Counted from the stretch's first letter, positions 1 to 6,618 are shown. The stretch: DNA of 7,933 bases from Bacteroidota bacterium (GCA_023396345.1 JAEWWO010000019.1:1-7933); one strand, 5' to 3'. Made by a program: numbers and translations. Notes: a model not told the origin generated them from the letters alone.

Positions 1-2543
1 TGTGCAAAGTACCATCCACACACACTTGCAGCAGGATACATAGCCAGATTTTCTGTGAGCGTGATACCGGTGGTTTCAGTAACATTCAGCAGATCAAACA
101 GTTTATATTTTTCGGTATGTTCAGGACAAGCAGGGTAGCCTGGTGCCGGACGTATGCCTCTGTATTTTTCCTTGATTAAATCTTCGTTGCTTAGTACTTC
201 TTCTTCTTGGTAACCCCAGTATTCTGTTCTTACTTTTTTGTGCAGCAATTCTGCAAAAGCTTCTACCAGTCTGTCGCAAAGAGCCTGTAGCATTATTTTG
301 CTGTAATCATCATGGTCGGAAATAAATTTTTCCAGATGATTTTCAATACCGTCAATGGTTACTGCAAAAGCACCCATATAATCCTTGCCCGATTCTTCAG
401 GCTTAATGAAATCCGCCAGTGAATTGTTGGGTTGACCTTCTGCTTTTTTAATTTGTTGCCTTAATGTTTCCAGGTGGAATGATTTATCATGCATCTTTAC
501 TTTTATGGTATCAGGTGCAATAGTATTCGCTTCCATAAATCCGATAACGCCTTTTGCTGAAACCCAGTGTTCATCAATGATTTTGTCGAGCATGGCATTG
601 GCGTCGTCAAACAATTTTTGTGCTTCTTTACCCACGATCTCATCGGTTAAAATTGCAGGATAATTACCATGTAATTCCCATGAAATGAAGAAAGGTTTCC
701 AGTCGATATATTCTCTGATTTCTTTTAACGAATGATCTATAAAAGATTTTGTTCCTATAAAAGACGGCGCAGGAGGCGTGTATTGAGACCAGTCGATTTT
801 TTGTTTATTATTTTGAGCGTCTGCAAGAGAAATATATTTCTTTACAGGTTTTTTGTTTTCAAAATCGGTTTTCAGTTTAGCATATTCGTTGTAGATACCG
901 TTAATGTAATCACCTTTATTTTCTTTACTTAATAAAGTACCTGCAACGCTTACAGCACGTGATGCGTCAATTACATGCACAACTCCATTATTATATTCGG
1001 GAGCGATTTTTACGGCTGTGTGCATTCTTGAAGTGGTTGCGCCGCCAATCATAAGAGGTTGAGGCATATTGCGGCGTTTCATTTCTTTTGCCACATTCAC
1101 CATTTCATCAAGAGAAGGAGTAATTAATCCGCTTAATCCAATGATATCTACATTTTGTTTTTGTGCTTCATCAAGTATTTTTTCAGCAGGTACCATTACG
1201 CCCAGATCAATGATATTATACCCGTTACAACCTAATACTACACCTACGATATTTTTACCTATATCATGTACATCGCCTTTTACAGTAGCGAGAAGGATAG
1301 CCCCTCTGCCTGAATTCATATTATCTTTTTCCTGCTCAATATATGGCAGAAGATACGCCACACTTTTTTTCATTACTCTTGCGCTCTTTACAACCTGTGG
1401 CAAAAACATTTTACCCGAACCGAATAAATCACCCACTACATTCATGCCCTGCATTAAGGGACCTTCAATTACCTGAAGCGGTTTGTCATACTTAAGTCTT
1501 GCTTCTTCCGTATCTTCATCAATGTATTCTGTAATGCCGTTTACGAGTGCATGTGTAAGCCTTTCTTCTACAGATGTATTGCGCCATGCATCATCTTTCT
1601 TTTGCACTTTGCCTTTAGATTTTACTGTTTCCGCAAAAGATATCAACTTATCTGTAGCTTCGTTGTTGTTATTATTTTTATTAAGAATTACATCTTCGCA
1701 AAGTTGTTTTAATACAGGATCAATTTCATCATACACTATTAATTGACCTGCGTTCACGATGCCCATGTTCATTCCTGCTTTGATGGCATGATACAGAAAA
1801 ACGCTGTGCATAGCTTCTCTTACGGTTTCATTACCTCTGAAAGAGAAAGATAAGTTACTAACTCCGCCACTGATACTGACTAAAGGATATTTTTCTTTTA
1901 TGATGCGCGCAGCTTCAATAAAATCAACTGCATAATTATTGTGTTCTTCCAGTCCGGTAGCTACGGCAAATACATTGAGGTCGAAAATAATATCCTGCGG
2001 CGGGAAATGAATTTCGTTTACCAGAATATCATAAGCTCTGGAACATATATCTACTCTGCGTTGGAGCGTATCGGCCTGACCATTTTCATCAAATGCCATT
2101 ACCACAATTGCAGCTCCGTAAGCCATACAGATTTTTGCGTGATGTTTAAAGGCTTCTTCTCCTTCTTTCATGGAGATGGAGTTTACAATACATTTGCCCT
2201 GTACGCATTTCAATCCTGCTTCAATGATATTGAATTTAGAAGAGTCAATCATTACGGGTATTTTGGCAATATCCGGTTCGCTTTGTAAAAGGTTGAGAAA
2301 AGTGGTCATTGCTTGTTCGCCATCGAGCAAGGCATCGTCCATATTTACGTCAATAATCTGCGCTCCGTTTTCTACCTGCTGTCTTGCCACATCCAACGCT
2401 TCTTCGTATTTGTTGTCTTTTATAAGACGTGCAAATTTTTTAGAACCGGTTACGTTAGTTCTTTCCCCAATATTAATAAAATTACTTTCCGGCCGAATAA
2501 CCAGTGGTTCTAATCCGCTTAAAGTAAGATATGTTTGTTTCAT
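1..2543 (-). CDS. metH: Methionine synthase MetH, C-terminal part (folate, cobalamin and activation domains), 3'-truncated by window edge
   Basis: Translating the minus strand from ATG at 2543 gives about 847 codons with no stop before position 1. The protein carries everything in cobalamin-dependent methionine synthase except the homocysteine domain. A pterin-binding domain lies at about 15-280 ([14 protein letters not shown] near 24, MIDSS near 98, SISGGVSN near 223). The B12 cap helices follow at about 325-405. The B12-binding Rossmann domain is at about 410-540, with GDVHDIGKN near 422 supplying the axial histidine, then GLSGLITPS and MIGGATTS. The reactivation (AdoMet-binding) domain starts near 590, with [15 protein letters not shown] near 797. 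Comparison with E. coli MetH suggests about 40 residues are missing at the C terminus. It should transfer methyl from methyltetrahydrofolate via cobalamin, working in the cytoplasm with the separate homocysteine-binding protein encoded just upstream. A short Asn-rich stretch (NKNNNNEA, near 288) sits in the linker before the cap. The reading frame is intact. The identification is secure; the family is often annotated simply as methionine synthase. Confidence 0.97.
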   Translation of the reverse strand, partial: MKQTYLTLSGLEPLVIRPESNFINIGERTNVTGSKKFARLIKDNKYEEALDVARQQVENGAQIIDVNMDDALLDGEQAMTTFLNLLQSEPDIAKIPVMIDSSKFNIIEAGLKCVQGKCIVNSISMKEGEEAFKHHAKICMAYGAAIVVMAFDENGQADTLQRRVDICSRAYDILVNEIHFPPQDIIFDLNVFAVATGLEEHNNYAVDFIEAARIIKEKYPLVSISGGVSNLSFSFRGNETVREAMHSVFLYHAIKAGMNMGIVNAGQLIVYDEIDPVLKQLCEDVILNKNNNNNEATDKLISFAETVKSKGKVQKKDDAWRNTSVEERLTHALVNGITEYIDEDTEEARLKYDKPLQVIEGPLMQGMNVVGDLFGSGKMFLPQVVKSARVMKKSVAYLLPYIEQEKDNMNSGRGAILLATVKGDVHDIGKNIVGVVLGCNGYNIIDLGVMVPAEKILDEAQKQNVDIIGLSGLITPSLDEMVNVAKEMKRRNMPQPLMIGGATTSRMHTAVKIAPEYNNGVVHVIDASRAVSVAGTLLSKENKGDYINGIYNEYAKLKTDFENKKPVKKYISLADAQNNKQKIDWSQYTPPAPSFIGTKSFIDHSLKEIREYIDWKPFFISWELHGNYPAILTDEIVGKEAQKLFDDANAMLDKIIDEHWVSAKGVIGFMEANTIAPDTIKVKMHDKSFHLETLRQQIKKAEGQPNNSLADFIKPEESGKDYMGAFAVTIDGIENHLEKFISDHDDYSKIMLQALCDRLVEAFAELLHKKVRTEYWGYQEEEVLSNEDLIKEKYRGIRPAPGYPACPEHTEKYKLFDLLNVTETTGITLTENLAMYPAASVCGWYFA

Positions 2544-2545
2544 TT

Positions 2546-2576
2546 AGCCTCCCTGACCCTCCAAAGGAGGGATTTT
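2546..2576 (-). repeat. Short palindromic C-run/TTT/G-run intergenic repeat, copy 1
   Basis: On the minus strand the order is TCCCTCC-TTT-GGAGGG, then TCA, then a second G-rich arm GGGAGG followed by CT. The core 2557-2571 is a perfect 6-bp stem around a 3-nt loop. The same architecture occurs at 2626-2652 in the opposite orientation. I recall elements of this form dispersed between genes in many Bacteroidota genomes; that is memory, not a search. It occupies almost half of the 76-nt gap between the two metH genes and reaches to within 2 nt of the downstream start codon. It could form a hairpin in the transcript, but the following bases are not a T-run, so a terminator role is not supported. 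Confidence 0.65.
2548..2554 (-). promoter_or_regulatory. Shine-Dalgarno-like AGGGAGG before metH C-terminal gene, contributed by a repeat
   Basis: Read on the minus strand, AGGGAGG lies 4 nt (CTAA) before the ATG at 2543. It is purine-rich and resembles a ribosome binding site, although the spacing is short and Bacteroidota usually depend little on Shine-Dalgarno pairing. It is the terminal G-rich arm of the palindromic repeat at 2546-2576, so it may be a by-product of the repeat rather than a selected site. Confidence 0.4.
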
Positions 2577-2619
2577 GTTCAATAAATATTTGATTCGTTT
2601 ACATGTTATTAGCTACTCT

Positions 2620-3636
2620 TCAATCATTCCCCCTTTGGGGGATTGAGGGGGCGTTTCTCGGCTGCATCTTTTTTACATTTTCTGCTATATGCTTTATATG
2701 ATCGGGTGTGGTGCCGCAGCATCCACCCACAATATTTACCCAGCCTTCCTGTACCCAGTCTTCAATAAAATGTGCAGTGTCTTCAGGTGCTTCATCGTAT
2801 TCTCCCATAGCATTCGGTAATCCTGCATTGGGATATGCAGATGTAAAACATTCTGCCATTTCACTTAGGTCTTTTATATGCGGACGCATTTCTGCTGCAC
2901 CTAAAGCACAGTTAAGTCCCACACTTATCGGATTGGCGTGTTTAACTGAAATGTAGAAAGCATCTAATGTTTGTCCGCTCAAAGTTCTGCCGCTTGCATC
3001 AGTAATTGTTCCCGAAATCATAATTGGTAATTCCGGGTTTTGTGTATCACTGAAATATTTTTTTACAGCATAAATAGCAGCCTTTGCATTCAAAGTATCA
3101 AAAATTGTTTCTATTAATAATACATCTACGCCGCCTTCTGAAAGCCCCTTAATCTGTTCATAATACGCCTCTGTAACTTCATCAAACGTAACAGCACGAT
3201 ATCCAGGACTATTAACATCGGGTGATAAGGATAGCGTTTTATTCAAAGGTCCAATGGCGCCTGCTATATATTTTTCATCACTTTCAGGGTGTGCTTTTTT
3301 ATAGGCATTTATGGCATTCCTTGCACATTTTGCGGATGCAATATTGAGCTCATAAGCCAGAGCTTCCATATGATAATCAGCTTGTGCAATAGAAGTACTG
3401 CTGAATGTATTGGTTTCAATAATATCCGCTCCTGCTTCCAGATATTGTAAATGTATGGCTTCGATTATATCAGGACGGGTGAGACTTAATAAATCATTAT
3501 TGCCCTTTACGTCAAATTTCCAGTCTTTAAATCTTTCGCCACGATAATCTTCTTCGGTAAGTTTATACCGTTGTATCATTGTGCCCATAGCACCATCGAT
3601 GACCAGAATTTTCTTTTTTAAACTCTCTTGTATCAT
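2620..3636 (-). CDS. metH: Methionine synthase MetH, N-terminal homocysteine-binding part, as a separate protein
   Basis: This 338-residue protein is the zinc-dependent homocysteine S-methyltransferase (TIM barrel) domain of cobalamin-dependent methionine synthase. Family landmarks include [12 protein letters not shown] at 11-22, ETNTFSST at 74-81, [11 protein letters not shown] at 126-136, GLNCALGA at 240-247 and [10 protein letters not shown] at 304-313. The expected zinc ligands are Cys243, Cys306 and Cys307, nearly collinear with Cys247, Cys310 and Cys311 of E. coli MetH. It activates homocysteine thiolate and must meet the folate/cobalamin protein encoded 76 nt downstream to complete the reaction; together the two reach about the length of one-piece MetH. 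The ATG at 3636 starts 9 nt after the stop of the marC-family gene, which argues for cotranscription. The C-terminal tail after about residue 328 ([10 protein letters not shown]) is encoded by a short repeat and is probably a dispensable extension. Split metH is, to my knowledge, common in Bacteroidota. Confidence 0.96.
   Translation of the reverse strand: MIQESLKKKILVIDGAMGTMIQRYKLTEEDYRGERFKDWKFDVKGNNDLLSLTRPDIIEAIHLQYLEAGADIIETNTFSSTSIAQADYHMEALAYELNIASAKCARNAINAYKKAHPESDEKYIAGAIGPLNKTLSLSPDVNSPGYRAVTFDEVTEAYYEQIKGLSEGGVDVLLIETIFDTLNAKAAIYAVKKYFSDTQNPELPIMISGTITDASGRTLSGQTLDAFYISVKHANPISVGLNCALGAAEMRPHIKDLSEMAECFTSAYPNAGLPNAMGEYDEAPEDTAHFIEDWVQEGWVNIVGGCCGTTPDHIKHIAENVKKMQPRNAPSIPQRGND
2626..2652 (+). 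repeat. Short palindromic C-run/TTT/G-run repeat, copy 2, overlapping the end of metH N-terminal gene
   Basis: The plus strand reads ATTCCCCC-TTT-GGGGG, ATTGA, GGGGGC. The core 2629-2641 is a perfect 5-bp stem with a TTT loop. It has the same layout as copy 1 (2546-2576) but is inverted relative to it and diverged (arms of 5 rather than 6 bp, spacer ATTGA rather than TCA). On the minus strand it is translated: it encodes the PSIPQRGN end of the homocysteine-binding protein, and the stop TGA follows at 2622-2620. Confidence 0.7.
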
Positions 3637-3645
3637 TCCTTATTT

Positions 3646-4239
3646 TTATTGTTTAAAAGGAGCGGTAAATACTTCAATATTTTCTCCAAACATCTTTACC
3701 GCAATAGCTATCAGCACAACTCCGAAAAATTTTCTTACAGCTATAATTCCTCCTGCCCCCAGCATTCTTTCGAACCATTTTAAAGAGGTAAGTACCAAAT
3801 ATACAAAAAGCAGGTTTACTAATATACCGACAAGAATTTCAGCCTGACTGTAAATGGCTTTAAAAGAGATAATAGTTGTAAGTGTGGCACTTCCGGCAAT
3901 AAGAGGAAACGCAATAGGTACAATAGCACCCAGACGTTTATTGCCATCGTCTTTAAATATTTCGTGTCCGGAAATCATTTCAAAGCCAATCAGGAAAAGA
4001 ACGATAGAACCTGCAACAGCAAACGATTCTACGTTTACACCAAGCATTTTTAATAATTGAGGTCCTCCAAATAAAAACGCAATCATGATAATGGCAGAAA
4101 AGAATACAATCCTTTTTACATCAAGCTCGCCTCCATTTTTTTTCTTGAGTGTAATAAAAAGAGGAATGGAGCCTAAAGCATCAATTACCGCAAATAATGT
4201 AAAGCTTACTGAAATTAAATTTCCCCAATTCAAATTCAT
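3646..4239 (-). CDS. MarC-family (UPF0056) integral membrane protein
   Basis: A hydrophobic protein of 197 residues from the preferred start at 4239. About six membrane segments are visible, at roughly 7-30, 42-63, 70-90, 106-128, 134-153 and 165-185, with a short charged loop (GHEIFKDDGNKR) between the third and fourth. FAVIDALGSIPLFITL near the N terminus, VAGSIVLFLIGFEMI and the FPLIAG segment at 111-116 are MarC-family features. Where many relatives have Gly-Pro after LIAG, this protein has Gly-Ser (AGSATLTT). The family's biochemical role is not established; the old link to multiple antibiotic resistance has not held up. An upstream in-frame ATG at 4266 would add nine residues (MYFCQKFLY), but it lies at or before the likely -7 promoter box, so 4239 is preferred. 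The gene heads the apparent marC-metH-metH transcript; no functional link is known. Confidence 0.9.
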   Translation of the reverse strand: MNLNWGNLISVSFTLFAVIDALGSIPLFITLKKKNGGELDVKRIVFFSAIIMIAFLFGGPQLLKMLGVNVESFAVAGSIVLFLIGFEMISGHEIFKDDGNKRLGAIVPIAFPLIAGSATLTTIISFKAIYSQAEILVGILVNLLFVYLVLTSLKWFERMLGAGGIIAVRKFFGVVLIAIAVKMFGENIEVFTAPFKQ

Positions 4240-4255
4240 ATATAAAAATTTTTGG

Positions 4256-4263
4256 CAAAAGTA
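4256..4263 (-). promoter_or_regulatory. Candidate Bacteroidota -7 box (TACTTTTG) for the marC-metH unit
   Basis: The minus strand has TACTTTTG, a perfect match to the TAnnTTTG box of the Bacteroidota housekeeping sigma factor. Transcription would start around 4249-4251, giving a leader of only about 10 nt before the ATG at 4239. I see no convincing TTG at the expected -33 position, which lowers confidence. The whole divergent region is 73 bp, too short for a SAM or cobalamin riboswitch. Confidence 0.45.
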
Positions 4264-4284
4264 CAATTATCTTTTCGTCTTGTT

Positions 4285-4292
4285 TATCTTTG
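4285..4292 (+). promoter_or_regulatory. Candidate Bacteroidota -7 box (TATCTTTG) for rpe
   Basis: TATCTTTG on the plus strand matches TAnnTTTG exactly and lies 20 nt before the rpe ATG at 4313, so transcription should begin near 4298-4300 with a very short leader. No clear TTG is present at -33. The two divergent -7 boxes are only about 21 bp apart, so the two polymerases could not easily occupy both promoters at once. Confidence 0.45.
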
Positions 4293-4312
4293 AGGCAATA
4301 AATGATAATAAA

Positions 4313-4975
4313 ATGGTAATTGTTGCGCCCTCCTTTTTAGCAAGTAACTTTTTGAGGCTTGAAGACGAAGTAAATATGGTGAATGATAGTGCGGCTGAAT
4401 GGCTGCATCTGGATGTGATGGACGGCAGATTTGTGCCCAATATCAGCTTTGGAATACCTGTGGTGGAGCATATCAGCAAGGCTACATCAAAAGTTTGTGA
4501 TGTACATTTAATGATAGAAGAACCTGAAAAGTTTGTACCTGCTTTTCATAAAGCCGGCGCAGATGTGATAAGCGTACATATTGAGGCATGCAGAAATCTG
4601 CACAGAAATATTCAGCAGATAAAAGATTTAGGAATCAAGGCAGGCGTAGCCGTGAATCCGCATACACCAATCGCTTCTTTGGTTGATATCATTGCTGATG
4701 TTGATTTGATTAATTTAATGAGTGTAAATCCCGGATTTGGCGGACAGAAATTTGTTCCTCATACTTTGAATAAAATTGCTGAACTTAAGCGTTTGATTGA
4801 TGATAAAAATCCAGACTGTCTTATAGAAATTGACGGAGGCGTAACTTTTGATAATGCTGCACAAATTGTGGCTGCGGGCGCAACAGTACTCGTTGCCGGC
4901 AGTTGCGTGTTTAATGCAAAAAATCCTCAACAAGCCATTGAGGATTTAAAAAATGCTGATACATTATTAGCTTAA
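4313..4975 (+). CDS. rpe: Ribulose-phosphate 3-epimerase
   Basis: This 220-residue TIM-barrel enzyme interconverts D-ribulose 5-phosphate and D-xylulose 5-phosphate in the cytoplasmic pentose phosphate pathway. Landmarks in order are APSFLASNF at 5-13, HLDVMDGRFVPN at 32-43, DVHLMIEEP at 63-71, MSVNPGFGGQKF at 136-147 (phosphate-binding loop), EIDGGV at 172-177 and VAGSCVF at 194-200. The predicted metal ligands are His32, Asp34, His65 and Asp174, with Asp34 and Asp174 as the acid/base pair; all are present. The length is normal for the family. The same frame is open back to 4085, but that part is antisense to marC and unrelated to Rpe; MVIVAPSF at 4313 is the family's usual beginning and follows a candidate promoter. 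The gene is transcribed away from marC and converges on the lipoprotein gene, whose stop codon overlaps its own. Its last 19 codons also contain a terminator for the opposite strand. Confidence 0.97.
   Translation: MVIVAPSFLASNFLRLEDEVNMVNDSAAEWLHLDVMDGRFVPNISFGIPVVEHISKATSKVCDVHLMIEEPEKFVPAFHKAGADVISVHIEACRNLHRNIQQIKDLGIKAGVAVNPHTPIASLVDIIADVDLINLMSVNPGFGGQKFVPHTLNKIAELKRLIDDKNPDCLIEIDGGVTFDNAAQIVAAGATVLVAGSCVFNAKNPQQAIEDLKNADTLLA
4921..4947 (-). terminator. Intrinsic terminator of the lipoprotein gene, embedded in the 3' end of rpe
   Basis: AAATCCTCAA (4921-4930) and TTGAGGATTT (4938-4947) form a perfect 10-bp stem around a 7-nt loop. Read on the minus strand, the stem ends in a run of six T's (ATTTTTTG), as an intrinsic terminator should. 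It lies 24 nt beyond the stop codon of the minus-strand lipoprotein gene. On the plus strand the stem is followed by A's, so it should not stop rpe transcription. It falls in rpe codons specifying KNPQQAIEDLK. Confidence 0.7.
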
Positions 4976-6336
4976 GGTAAAGTTGTAAAATCTATTTGCG
5001 GAGGCGTGGGATTGTCAGGCAGTGTTCTTTTGAACTCTGTTCCGATTGTTGTATTATCATTGAAAAATCCGCAGTTTTCCAAAAAGAAATATTCCCCCTG
5101 TACACCACCGCGATAATCAAGGCGTTGTCCTCTTCGGGCAATATCGTCTGCAGTGAATTTGATTTTATCAATCGGCATCCAGTTGCCGTCTGTTGTTCTG
5201 ATCCACTGATTGGTGAACAGTACTTTTCTTTGTTGATGTCCTGTTTCTGTATTAAAATTTTCCAGAAAAGAATATAGATTTTTCAGATAGGTATTCGTTT
5301 TCGGGCGAGAGAAAGATGCTATCAGTTTCCAGTTGTCAATATCCGGATCTTTGAAGTAAGCGGTAAAGATGGTTCTGTTGTTTGCCGCATCAGGCGCGGC
5401 TTTCAGCAGGAAGCCATAGTTTTTATTCACCTGCCAGTTGTATCTCAGAAAACTTTGTCCGCCGGAACCTTCATTGCCAAATTCTCCGGTATACACGTCA
5501 GTTCCTTTTTTTATTAAAATTATTTTATCTTCTTCCGGAATTTCTTTTGGATTGTCTGTACTAAACGGACTCCATACGGAAAATAAAACACGTCTTTCAG
5601 TAGCAGAATTTACCTGAATACCAAAATAGCCGAACGAAAATCCATCAGCCTGGTAGTAAGAGCCTAATACATCTTCACCTTCCGGAACACGAATTTCATT
5701 GTAAAAATATTCTACTTTTTCTTTTGCTTCTTCAGACACCAAAAAATTTAAATGTACCGATGGTCCGCGTCTTCCAAAATGAAAACGATGATTGGAATTA
5801 TCTTTTACAAAAGCAAGTGATGCTGCATTTTCTCCGCGAATAATCAATTCATTTACTTCTGCGAAAGTATTGCCGCTTTTGTTTACACCTTGCAAATCCA
5901 CACGAATATATTCGGGTTTGGTAATATTCAATTCAATTATATCACTTTCAATGAATGCAGAAGCAGGAGATAGCGTTACTTCCTGTTTTTTATTCAAAAC
6001 AGAAACAGTTATTTTACTTTCAGAATTATTTTTAGCACTTAATGAAAGATAATATTTACCGGGCTCTAAGGCTTTAAAATAAACACTTGTAATGGTATTG
6101 TTGTTGGTCCAGTTGACCAGCCCGTTATTGGTAATTTTTGACTGATCTTCTTTTTTGTTGAAAAAAGCATTTCCTCCCAAAGGAATATTAATGGCAGGCA
6201 AAGTTGCTATTTGAGCAGCTTCTTCAGCAGATATTTTTTTAGAAACTTTAGGCGAGCAGCCACTAAAAGAAAACAATAAAAAACCTGTAACGAATACAGC
6301 AATAAAAATCTTTTTAAGATGCAACATATCTTTCAT
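4972..6336 (-). CDS. Secreted lipoprotein with DUF5077 and DUF3472 domains, function unknown
   Basis: A 454-residue protein with a lipoprotein signal peptide: basic start (HLKK), hydrophobic stretch at 9-24 and a lipobox ending at Cys27 (FSGC). The residues after the cysteine (SPKVSKK) are basic, without the acidic export signal described for surface-exposed Bacteroidota lipoproteins, so a periplasmic location is the better guess. Residues of about 45-170 (IPLGGNAFF through ELIIRGE, beta-rich) look like DUF5077. About 185-380 looks like DUF3472, with the stretches FGYFGIQVNS, RRVLFSVWSPF and GEFGNEGSGGQSFLRYNW. The C-terminal part includes RGGVQGEYFFLENCGFF. I recognise the domain pair from memory; no enzymatic activity is established, though a carbohydrate-related role is sometimes inferred from genomic context, which this neighbourhood does not support. 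A second ATG at 6327 would also leave a good signal peptide. The stop codon (4972-4974) overlaps that of convergent rpe. Confidence 0.85.
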   Translation of the reverse strand: MKDMLHLKKIFIAVFVTGFLLFSFSGCSPKVSKKISAEEAAQIATLPAINIPLGGNAFFNKKEDQSKITNNGLVNWTNNNTITSVYFKALEPGKYYLSLSAKNNSESKITVSVLNKKQEVTLSPASAFIESDIIELNITKPEYIRVDLQGVNKSGNTFAEVNELIIRGENAASLAFVKDNSNHRFHFGRRGPSVHLNFLVSEEAKEKVEYFYNEIRVPEGEDVLGSYYQADGFSFGYFGIQVNSATERRVLFSVWSPFSTDNPKEIPEEDKIILIKKGTDVYTGEFGNEGSGGQSFLRYNWQVNKNYGFLLKAAPDAANNRTIFTAYFKDPDIDNWKLIASFSRPKTNTYLKNLYSFLENFNTETGHQQRKVLFTNQWIRTTDGNWMPIDKIKFTADDIARRGQRLDYRGGVQGEYFFLENCGFFNDNTTIGTEFKRTLPDNPTPPQIDFTTLP

Positions 6337-6382
6337 TTTTTATAAAAATAAAGACATTTTACTTTACTTCTGTTGAAATAAA

Positions 6383-6409
6383 GGTGCAAAGGTTTGCATT
6401 TGGTGCAAA
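6383..6409. promoter_or_regulatory. TGCAAA repeat cluster upstream of the lipoprotein gene, possible operator
   Basis: GGTGCAAA occurs twice in direct orientation (6383-6390 and 6402-6409), 19 bp apart, with an inverted TTTGCA (6393-6398) between them. TGCAAA-GG-TTTGCA (6385-6398) is a perfect inverted repeat. The cluster lies 47-73 bp upstream of the ATG at 6336, where a regulator or promoter would be expected. The minus-strand TTTGCACC copies also resemble the TTTG part of Bacteroidota -7 and -33 boxes, so this may be the promoter itself. No complete TAnnTTTG box is present. Confidence 0.3.
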
Positions 6410-6416
6410 TAAATAG

Positions 6417-6444
6417 AAATCTCTGGTATCATTACCAGAGATTT
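6417..6444. terminator. Perfect 12-bp hairpin with AT-rich flanks, probable (bidirectional) terminator
   Basis: AAATCTCTGGTA (6417-6428) pairs perfectly with TACCAGAGATTT (6433-6444) around the loop TCAT. On the plus strand it is followed by TTATTTATTTC, on the minus strand by CTATTTATTTG. It could end minus-strand transcripts coming from icd before the lipoprotein promoter, or stop plus-strand antisense transcription. The T-tracts are interrupted, so efficiency is uncertain. It is 175 bp from the icd stop codon, with the REP-like elements in between. Confidence 0.55.
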
Positions 6445-6455
6445 TTATTTATTTC

Positions 6456-6525
6456 TGTCATGTTAAGCGTAGAGCGAAGCATCTGTTTAGATCCTTCATT
6501 CCGATAAATCGGAATCAGGATGACA
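6456..6525. repeat. REP-like nested palindromic element
   Basis: The ends are inverted (TGTCAT at 6456-6461, ATGACA at 6520-6525). Inside, GAAGCATCT (6476-6484) pairs with AGATCCTTC (6489-6497) except for one base, and a further perfect 8-bp hairpin ATTCCGAT-AA-ATCGGAAT occupies 6498-6515. The general form (TGTCATGTT...GCGTAG...GAAGCATCTG...AGATCCTTC...CAGGATGACA) resembles an intergenic repeat that I remember as widespread in bacteria including Bacteroidota. There is no coding potential. Such elements usually sit downstream of genes and may affect mRNA stability; here it is in the 3' region of icd. Confidence 0.65.
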
Positions 6526-6538
6526 ATATTCTAAGGTT

Positions 6539-6600
6539 TTGTCGAACGTACCGATAGCTATCGGTACGAGCCTGTCTCGGACAAGACGAGAACATCTGAT
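6539..6600. repeat. Second REP-like segment with a 22-bp perfect palindrome
   Basis: A 22-bp perfect palindrome, each half reading CGTACCGATAG outward to centre, lies at 6547-6568. A weaker hairpin follows: TCTCG (6575-6579) and CGAGA (6587-6591) around 7 nt. The segment ends in GAGAACATCTGAT, similar to GCGAAGCATCTGTT of the element at 6456-6525, suggesting a partial second copy. The palindrome shares its CCGAT...ATCGG core with the small hairpin at 6498-6515. AT-only sequence (6601-6618) joins it to the icd stop codon. Confidence 0.6.
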
Positions 6601-6618
6601 AAAAAATATAATTTTTTA

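Noticed and set aside
732..2547. Plus-strand open frames of 66-135 codons across the left end
   Set aside because: They are antisense shadows of the metH C-terminal gene, which has continuous, motif-rich coding on the minus strand.
2629..2651. G-quadruplex from the G-runs in the repeat
   Set aside because: Only two G-runs occur on one strand, and the C-run beside them favours a hairpin; four runs are needed.
4085..4312. Upstream in-frame extension of rpe by 76 residues
   Set aside because: This stretch is antisense to marC, has no Rpe similarity, and the family's standard N terminus (MVIVAPSF) begins at 4313 behind a promoter-like box.
4240..4312. SAM or cobalamin riboswitch controlling metH
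   Set aside because: The region is only 73 bp, with candidate leaders near 10-14 nt, and the metH genes follow marC by 9 nt and each other by 76 nt of repeat sequence. No room or conserved core is visible.
4302..4319. Tiny upstream ORF (MIIKW) overlapping the rpe start as a translational regulator
   Set aside because: Five codons in AT-rich leader are expected by chance, and there is no ribosome binding signal or conservation evidence.
6456..6600. CRISPR array, tRNA or structured ncRNA gene
   Set aside because: There are no regularly spaced identical repeats and no cloverleaf. The palindromes are better explained as REP-like elements.
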